A stretch of DNA of 10,952 nucleotides from Desulfobacterales bacterium (GTDB lineage: Bacteria; Desulfobacterota; DSM-4660; Desulfatiglandales; Desulfatiglandaceae), in assembly GCA_022013615.1 (NCBI GenBank), contig JAKLQB010000316.1:1-10952 (forward strand), read 5' to 3'. The translations under genes were made by a program, and so were the position numbers. Below, one piece after another: positions 5,709 through 10,952 of this stretch. How positions within the stretch are numbered: the first letter of the stretch is position 1; the number at the start of each line of letters is the position of its first letter. The notes beneath the pieces were generated by a model that was not told the origin of the DNA, made no database searches, and was given only the letters and a program-made list of their open reading frames with translations.

Positions 5709-7305
5709 GCACATCAATTTTTTCCATGAGTTTTGATAAGCTATGAGGGTAAAGTGCCGAAATGGCAATCCCTCCCATTCTTTTTGACAGGGCATGAGCC
5801 TCATCAGGTTCTAAGAGGTCTGTCTTATTAAGAACCAAAATCGTGGGAGTTCTTTGCAAATCCAGGTTGGCCAGGATTTCTTCAACGGTCGCAATCTGTT
5901 TCTCCAGATATCCGCTCGTGGCATCCGCTATGTGAAGCAACAAATCCGCATCATGAAGCTCTTCCAGCGTTGCGGCAAAGGCCTCCATGAGACTTTTTGG
6001 AAGGTTTCTGATAAAACCGACCGTGTCTGTTATTACTACCTCGCGGTCCCTGGGGAACCTGAGCCGTCTGCTGCTGGAATCCAGTGTTTCAAAGAGGCGG
6101 TCCTTGGCGCCCACATGACTGTTGGTGAGCGTATTCAATAGGGTAGATTTTCCGGCATTAGTGTATCCCACGATGGATACGACAGGCAACCTTCTGACGT
6201 CCCTCAACCTCCTCCTGCCCGCTCGCTGGCGTTTGATGCCCTTCAACTCAAGGTTCAACCTTGTTATCCGTTCCCTGACACGACGCCGGTTAATTTCCAG
6301 TTTTGTTTCTCCCGGACCCCTGCCTCCGATTCCTCCGGTAAGCCTGGACATGGCAGTATTCTTTGTGGCCAGCCTGGGAAGCAAGTACTTCAGCTGGGCA
6401 AGTTCCACCTGGATTTTACCTTCCCGGGTCACGGCTCTCCTGGCAAATATATCAAGAATGAGCTGGCTTCGATCAATGATTTTCAAATCTGTGAAATCCG
6501 TTAGATTTTTCACCTGAGCCGGCGTTAATTCATGGTTAAAAACCAAGAGATTCGAGCCCGTCTGGAGACACTTAATGGCCAATTCGCCCAGTTTTCCCTT
6601 CCTTATTAAAAAACGGGGGTCCGCTTTTTTGATAAACTGGACAACTCTCCCAACCACCTCAATATTGTCAGATACAGCGAGATCCTCCAGCTCATCAAGA
6701 TATTCTTCCTCCTGCCATCTGGGACCCGTTGTCACGCCAACCAAAAGAGCCCTATCTTTTTTTTCCAGTGAGCGTGCGGATCGAGTTCTTGCTATTTCGG
6801 CCTCAAGGGATTGAACTAATTCCAGGAAATCGACGTTCAATTGCCCGATATCAGCAACCCGATTTACGATCCATCCCCTTCCATCACTGTTCTCCGGCAA
6901 GACATTGGCGTATGAAATAGGGCCCGGGATACCTTTTTCATCCACCTGCACGCACACCATAAGGTCTAAACCCAGTAAAACCAGGTCCGTTATGTCCTCC
7001 TCAGAAAGCGGTTCTCCGTTTAAATGGGTGTGAATGCATCGAAGGCCTTTGAGGCGGCCGGCTCCGAGCCTGTATTTGCTCAGGTCAGGAATAGAGATAT
7101 GATTGTAATCACCCACGATCACAAAGGCTACCTCTCCTTTCCGGGCTATGAGCAAGGCAACTTGTCGTTTAATGTCGTGGGAAATAAAAGAAATCTGGCG
7201 TGTCAGTTCATGAGAAATAATCTCATGGCCGGATATCCTGCGGCGATAAAGTTTTTGGAGTAGTTTCTGTTGGCTGGCCTTGAGCCCGCCTGTCTTGCCA
7301 TGCAC
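5674..7305 (-). CDS. hflX: GTPase HflX, long form
   Basis: A ribosome-associated GTPase that in other bacteria splits stalled 70S ribosomes under stress. At 543 aa it is longer than E. coli HflX (about 426) because of an N-terminal extension of roughly 180 residues containing LYRRRI, VIVGDYNHI and HTHLNGEPLSEEDITDL. That extension is known in clostridial and deltaproteobacterial forms. The HflX domain follows, with RDKxxRK-like sequence, a helical arm and the glycine-rich GGIGGRGPGE (324-333). The G domain has G1 GYTNAGKST (380-388), G3 DTVGF (427-431), G4 NKTD (493-496) and G5 SAL (516-518). The start is GTG at 7305, with only a weak GAG near it; an in-frame stop lies just upstream. It lies 160 bases after dnaB on the same strand and may be read through or have its own promoter, none of which I could identify. 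Confidence 0.95.
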   Translation of the reverse strand: MHGKTGGLKASQQKLLQKLYRRRISGHEIISHELTRQISFISHDIKRQVALLIARKGEVAFVIVGDYNHISIPDLSKYRLGAGRLKGLRCIHTHLNGEPLSEEDITDLVLLGLDLMVCVQVDEKGIPGPISYANVLPENSDGRGWIVNRVADIGQLNVDFLELVQSLEAEIARTRSARSLEKKDRALLVGVTTGPRWQEEEYLDELEDLAVSDNIEVVGRVVQFIKKADPRFLIRKGKLGELAIKCLQTGSNLLVFNHELTPAQVKNLTDFTDLKIIDRSQLILDIFARRAVTREGKIQVELAQLKYLLPRLATKNTAMSRLTGGIGGRGPGETKLEINRRRVRERITRLNLELKGIKRQRAGRRRLRDVRRLPVVSIVGYTNAGKSTLLNTLTNSHVGAKDRLFETLDSSSRRLRFPRDREVVITDTVGFIRNLPKSLMEAFAATLEELHDADLLLHIADATSGYLEKQIATVEEILANLDLQRTPTILVLNKTDLLEPDEAHALSKRMGGIAISALYPHSLSKLMEKIDVLIWPCSSSLKI

Positions 7306-7344
7306 TTTCTCGATGGCTTAGGCCCTTTTTTCGCAATAGTTGAG

Positions 7345-7436
7345 TAACATCTCAATAAATCCGGGCATTCCGAATGCCTCCCCCTTTTGCAAAGGGGGAT
7401 TGGGGGGGATTTTTTTGATATAGCCCTTATTTAATA
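7345..7436. repeat. Palindromic dispersed repeat, copy B (inverted relative to copy A)
   Basis: This matches copy A in opposite orientation, with about 89% identity by eye over 7345-7426 and weaker similarity to 7436. It contains the inner palindrome CCCCCTTTTGCAAAGGGGG and flanking imperfect inverted ends (CAATAAAT..GGGC against GCCC..ATTTAAT). It fills most of the hflX-dnaB gap. On the hflX-dnaB coding strand the hairpin is not followed by a U tract, so it does not look like a terminator of dnaB. In the opposite direction it is followed by TTTTTTT. Confidence 0.7.
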
Positions 7437-7465
7437 AGAGCTTACATAATTGAATGGCTGCAATT

Positions 7466-8830
7466 TTAAATGCCCGGCTCCTCTTCTGTATAGTCTCCGA
7501 AGGCTGTCAGTTCCTTCCGGAAAGTTAATTTAAAATATCCAGTCGGACCATTCCTCTGCTTAGCTAAAATTATCTCGGCAATATTCCGGTTTTCTTCTGA
7601 ATCCGGGTGGTAGACCTCGTCCCTGTAGATAAAGGCAATTACGTCCGCATCCTGCTCAATAGCACCGCTCTCCCGTAAATCTGCCAACTGAGGTCTCTTG
7701 TTGGGCCGGTCCTCGACCTTTCTATTTAACTGTGAAAGGGCCATGACAGGCACGTTGAGATCTTTTGCCAATGCCTTGAGCATCCTTGATACCTCAGATA
7801 TCTCAATCTGCCGGGATTCAGCGGATTTGCGGCCCTGAATTAACTGTAAGTAGTCAACAATGACAAGGGCCAGGTCATGTGATTTTTTCAACCTCCTGCA
7901 TTTCGCCTTCATCTCAAGCACGCTGATCGCCGAGCTGTCATCGATAAAAATGGGCAGTTCTGTCAGTCGATTGGCTGAGTCCGTCAAACGCTCCCATTCT
8001 TTGTCTCTCAAGAATCCGGTCCTTAATTTGGTGGCGTCTATCCTGGCGTCAAACCCCAACATCCTGATACCTAACTGCTGTTTGGACATTTCAAGAGAGA
8101 AAACGGCTACTGCTTTCCCGGTTCTTTTTGCCGCATTATACCCGATATTAAGAGCCAGTGCAGTTTTTCCCATACTGGGCCTGCCAGCAATAATTATCAG
8201 GTCCGAAGGCTGCAGGCCTGCCGTCAATCGGTCAAAATCCTTAAAATCGGTGGGAACGCCCGTCACAAATCCATCAAAGGCCGCAGTACTCTCAAGCTTT
8301 TTGAAACTGTCCTTAATAACCTGTTTCAGGCTGTCAAGGCCCTCCCTGACCTGGTCCTCGGCAATATCAAAAATGGACTGTTCAGCCAGTTCAAGAAGGT
8401 CTTCAGTGTCTTCCCATTCCTGGAAGCAGGCTTCAGAAATAGTGGAACACTGGCTGATCAGCTTCCTTCGTACGGAGAGATCTTTGACGATCTGGGCGTG
8501 GTAAGCAATTCCAGCGGATGTGGAAACAGTCTCAACAATGGAGGGCAGGTAGTCGGAGCCCCCTATTCTTTCCAGTAGGTTTTTCTTGGTAAGAAATTGG
8601 GATAGCGTAATGATATCAATTGGTTCACCATGATTGTATAAATAGACCATACCCTCAAAAATGGACATATGGGCCTCGCGGTAGAAATCATCGGCCGATA
8701 AGATGTCCATGATCTGGTTCATGCTGTCATTATTGATCAATACGCCTCCCAAGATAGCCTGTTCTGCCGCAATATTATGAGGGGGGACCTTCAAATAGGT
8801 AGGCGCTGTTTTTTCTTTTGCTTGAGGCAT
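7466..8830 (-). CDS. dnaB: Replicative DNA helicase DnaB
   Basis: The hexameric 5'-3' helicase that unwinds the chromosome at the replication fork. It is 454 aa, normal for DnaB, with no intein. The N-terminal domain begins PPHNIAAEQAILGGVL (16-31). The RecA-like domain has Walker A GRPSMGKT (216-223), SLEMS (245-249), Walker B VIVDYLQL (323-330), then LSQLNRKVEDR, LADLRESGAIEQDAD and the arginine-finger region AKQRNGPTG. The ATG shares a base with the rplI stop (TAATG), so translation is probably coupled. The rpsF-rpsR-DUF2232-rplI-dnaB order is common in deltaproteobacteria. Confidence 0.97.
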   Translation of the reverse strand: MPQAKEKTAPTYLKVPPHNIAAEQAILGGVLINNDSMNQIMDILSADDFYREAHMSIFEGMVYLYNHGEPIDIITLSQFLTKKNLLERIGGSDYLPSIVETVSTSAGIAYHAQIVKDLSVRRKLISQCSTISEACFQEWEDTEDLLELAEQSIFDIAEDQVREGLDSLKQVIKDSFKKLESTAAFDGFVTGVPTDFKDFDRLTAGLQPSDLIIIAGRPSMGKTALALNIGYNAAKRTGKAVAVFSLEMSKQQLGIRMLGFDARIDATKLRTGFLRDKEWERLTDSANRLTELPIFIDDSSAISVLEMKAKCRRLKKSHDLALVIVDYLQLIQGRKSAESRQIEISEVSRMLKALAKDLNVPVMALSQLNRKVEDRPNKRPQLADLRESGAIEQDADVIAFIYRDEVYHPDSEENRNIAEIILAKQRNGPTGYFKLTFRKELTAFGDYTEEEPGI

Positions 8831-9288
8831 TATCCCTCTTTATCTTCCGCAGGTTCAACAACCACCCTAATGAGGGCTGTGATCTTGGGATATATCTTTA
8901 CCGGTACCTCGAACTCTCCTAAAGATTTTATTGGCTTTTCCAGAAGGATCTTCCTCCGTTCAATGACAATGCCCTGTTTTTCAAGACCAGAAGCGATATC
9001 CATACTGGTGACCGAACCGTACAGTTTTCCTTCTTCCCCTGACTTTTGTAAAAGGGTGATCACGGTTCCTTCCACCTCTTGTTTTATCTTCTCAGCGGCC
9101 TCCCTGGCTTTTACCCGTCTGACCTCAATTTTTTTACCCTGCAGTTCAAGGGCCTTTATGTTTTGTGGACTGGCCTCAAGGCCAAGACCCTTAGGCATCA
9201 GATAATTCCGTCCATAACCTTTGGTCACATCAACAATATCTCCTTCGAGGCCCAGTTCATCCACATCCTGTCGTAAAACAATTCTCAT
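8830..9288 (-). CDS. rplI: Large-subunit ribosomal protein bL9
   Basis: It binds 23S rRNA near the L1 stalk and helps reading-frame maintenance. It is 152 aa from the ATG at 9288, preceded by GGAGGG 7 bases upstream. The in-frame ATG at 9306 lies before that site and is rejected. The N-terminal domain carries the L9 signature, reading GLEGDIVDVTKGYGRNYLMP, then a long charged connecting helix (about 45-75), then the C-terminal domain with LYGSVTSMDIA and a family-typical VPVKIYPKI. It lies 23 bases after the DUF2232 gene and overlaps dnaB by one base. Confidence 0.97.
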   Translation of the reverse strand: MRIVLRQDVDELGLEGDIVDVTKGYGRNYLMPKGLGLEASPQNIKALELQGKKIEVRRVKAREAAEKIKQEVEGTVITLLQKSGEEGKLYGSVTSMDIASGLEKQGIVIERRKILLEKPIKSLGEFEVPVKIYPKITALIRVVVEPAEDKEG

Positions 9289-9311
9289 AGGTAATCCCTC
9301 CGTCAACGAAA

Positions 9312-10250
9312 TCAGCTTTCCATTCGCCTGTGTATTTTCCTGAAATCAACCCACTGATCGAACAGCCCAGCGAGAGACAAAGCTACAAAAAAAAGCTGTT
9401 GCACTACAATCAGAAAATAAACGCCAATCCTCAACCAGGATGGAACACGATATTTATTCAGGAAAAATAGAACGATGGACAGCCCGTGAAAAAGATAAAT
9501 AATCATTATGATAATCAGGGCGTTAATGGCCAACAACTCTATACCCTCTGATGGCAAAAATAAAGCAAAACCTGCAACAATCACGCCCCAAACCAAACTA
9601 TCTGGTGCCTGCCAATGATCCGTAGGAGCAAAGGCAGGGTAGCCAAGATTTCCCATCCTGAATAACGGTTTGGCCACAACCACATTGAGCCAAACGGCAA
9701 ATCCAGTGCCGATAATCATAAGGGAAGGATAGATTTTTAAAATGATAGCCATAAAGGCCTTTCCATATACTCCCAGCTCACCGGCATTTTCCTGCGGCAT
9801 TCCCATTTCTTCATATACTTTTATGGTCGCTTTTAGCTGGGCCTCTAAATAGTTATGTGTCATCTCAAATGGTCCCATACCTTTTGAAAGAGCGAGAAAA
9901 AGGAGGAACCCAAGACCCAGCAACAGCATGAACGCAGTTCCGAAAAAAATCGTCTGCCCGAGGCTAAGCTTCCTTTTGAAAAGCTCGGACAAAGCAAGCC
10001 CCAGGAGGCTGAACTCTATGCAAAAGATAATGATTTGCGGAGACCCTGTCAGCCTGGCAAACAGCCCAATGGTGATGGTTGCAAGGGCGGCAAGTTTTAC
10101 CCCCTGATAAGTCCCCAATTTTGATGAATAATAAAGGAATGGCAAAGGGGCCAGCAGGCTAAGAAAGGGGCCAAAAAAGGGAATCCAAGCGGAGGATATA
10201 AGAATTAAGGCCCCCCAACCCACGCATCCCAGTATGTCTTTCTTTTTCAT
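9312..10250 (-). CDS. DUF2232 (YybS-like) membrane protein
   Basis: A 312-aa polytopic inner-membrane protein with about eight hydrophobic segments, including runs near residues 12-40, 55-95, 100-122, 165-190, 220-240, 243-262 and 275-300. The loop at about 125-160 is hydrophilic. The size, hydrophobic pattern and position between rpsR and rplI fit the DUF2232/YybS family, which recurs at this place in many deltaproteobacteria and has a relative near the Bacillus rplI locus. The biochemical role is unknown, and relatives resemble substrate-binding subunits of small transport systems. The ATG at 10250 has no good ribosome site. It lies 71 bases after rpsR, in a gap holding only a weak GTGG/CCAC hairpin. 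Confidence 0.8.
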   Translation of the reverse strand: MKKKDILGCVGWGALILISSAWIPFFGPFLSLLAPLPFLYYSSKLGTYQGVKLAALATITIGLFARLTGSPQIIIFCIEFSLLGLALSELFKRKLSLGQTIFFGTAFMLLLGLGFLLFLALSKGMGPFEMTHNYLEAQLKATIKVYEEMGMPQENAGELGVYGKAFMAIILKIYPSLMIIGTGFAVWLNVVVAKPLFRMGNLGYPAFAPTDHWQAPDSLVWGVIVAGFALFLPSEGIELLAINALIIIMIIYLFHGLSIVLFFLNKYRVPSWLRIGVYFLIVVQQLFFVALSLAGLFDQWVDFRKIHRRMES

Positions 10251-10321
10251 GGGATTTCGGGAGTGGCAAAACCACCAGAGACTAAAAAAAACATTTCAGG
10301 TCTGTTCCAGGGGGTTTCCGA

Positions 10322-10600
10322 CTATCTCACGGTAGATGTGGTAAAAGGTAACAGAGCCATGTTTCTTGCCCTCTTGATGGCCAATGATAGTATCCGTTGG
10401 TGCTTGGCGCAGTTACCCGAGATTCGACACGGTGTGATCTTTCCCCGTTCGGTTGTGAAATACCTGAGGGTCTTGTAGTCCTTATAGTCAATTACAAGGT
10501 TACTATCTGCACAAAACTTACATATTTTTCTTCGCTGATAGGTCTTTTTGAATTTTTGCTTATTATCTCCGTAACTGCTTTTAGGTCTATTGTATGCCAT
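10322..10600 (-). CDS. rpsR: Small-subunit ribosomal protein bS18
   Basis: It binds 16S rRNA on the 30S platform together with S6. It is 92 aa, within the usual range. The core has [17 protein letters not shown], then [11 protein letters not shown] and [16 protein letters not shown], which are diagnostic. Four cysteines (27, 30, 58, 64) form the zinc-ribbon C+ version of S18, unlike the cysteine-poor form of some bacteria. The start overlaps the 3' end of rpsF by 14 bases and has GAGGG 5-6 bases upstream, inside rpsF, so the two are translationally linked. Confidence 0.97.
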   Translation of the reverse strand: MAYNRPKSSYGDNKQKFKKTYQRRKICKFCADSNLVIDYKDYKTLRYFTTERGKITPCRISGNCAKHQRILSLAIKRARNMALLPFTTSTVR

Positions 10601-10952
10601 TTTTACCCTCTTGATCCTTTATCTTCTCACTGTCTTGATCTTGGCTGACTTCCTCAGCGGGTTTCGCCTCATCGCCTGCCTCAGCTTCACCTGCCTCTGT
10701 TTTGGACTTTAAAGCCTCAGGGTCTGCGTTATCACTCAGCTTAATCGTCTGGTATTTAAGGATCTTGTCATCAAGGTTGAAGTTCCTGTGAAGTTCAGTG
10801 AGGATCCCAGGCTCCCCACAATACTGTAGAAGCACATAATAGCCTTTATCGAATTTTTTTACCTGGTATGCCAGGGTCTTTTTGCCCCATTCATCCACCT
10901 TGACAACCACGCCGTTGTTTTTCTCAATAAGGCTGTTAAACTTGTCTATAAC
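10587..10952 (-). CDS. rpsF: Small-subunit ribosomal protein bS6 (5' partial)
   Basis: The gene runs off the right edge. The frame is open to base 10952, where the protein reads [14 protein letters not shown] and continues as [19 protein letters not shown], the typical middle of S6. A GTG at 10910 is an internal codon, not a start. The conserved KGYYVLLQY and [12 protein letters not shown] follow, and then a long Glu/Ala/Asp-rich tail of about 45 residues, similar to the acidic tails of many S6 proteins. S6 pairs with S18 on the 30S platform. It is the first visible gene of the rpsF-rpsR-DUF2232-rplI-dnaB group. Confidence 0.96.
   Translation of the reverse strand, partial: VIDKFNSLIEKNNGVVVKVDEWGKKTLAYQVKKFDKGYYVLLQYCGEPGILTELHRNFNLDDKILKYQTIKLSDNADPEALKSKTEAGEAEAGDEAKPAEEVSQDQDSEKIKDQEGKNGIQ

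Noticed and set aside
7345..7426. Copy B hairpin as the dnaB terminator
   Set aside because: On the dnaB strand the stem is followed by AGGCATTCGG rather than a U tract.
7860..8504. 214-aa plus-strand frame inside dnaB
   Set aside because: It lies wholly antisense to the intact dnaB gene and its serine-rich composition is typical of a shadow frame.

Overview
The window looks like a chromosomal segment of an anaerobic deltaproteobacterium (Desulfobacterota, sulfate-reducer or syntroph type). This is inferred from protein style and gene order, not from a marker search. The clues are the rpsF-rpsR-DUF2232-rplI-dnaB order, a long-form HflX, a Tat-exported ApbE, a single-domain enoate reductase of the Old Yellow Enzyme family, and small toxin-antitoxin modules typical of these genomes.

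Layout. Positions 2-973 (+) hold the 3' part of an Old Yellow Enzyme-type oxidoreductase, cut by the window edge. Positions 999-3101 are an accessory patch. It has a Phd/YefM-ParE module (+) with a palindromic operator candidate, a 100-aa protein that may have a ribbon-helix-helix fold (+), a small exported protein (+), and a convergent AbrB-type antitoxin plus RelE-like toxin (-) under a near-consensus promoter. Positions 3133-3250 hold a palindromic dispersed repeat. A perfect-stem terminator and tRNA-Leu(CAG) (-) follow. Divergent from the tRNA, and sharing its -10 region, is ribF (+), followed by apbE (+). hflX (-) runs tail to tail into apbE with a 35-bp overlap. A second copy of the repeat lies between hflX and dnaB. 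From the right edge leftward comes the ribosomal/replication operon rpsF (partial), rpsR, a DUF2232 membrane protein, rplI and dnaB, all on the minus strand.

How the genes fit together. RibF makes FMN and FAD, ApbE uses FAD to attach FMN covalently to exported flavoproteins, and the OYE-family enzyme needs FMN, so the left half has a flavin theme around a toxin-antitoxin patch. The right half is housekeeping: ribosomal proteins S6, S18 and L9, the replicative helicase DnaB, and the ribosome-associated GTPase HflX. I see no phage genes, transposase, CRISPR array or clear novel multi-gene system. The most unusual material is the accessory patch at about 1.0-3.3 kb and the two-copy repeat.
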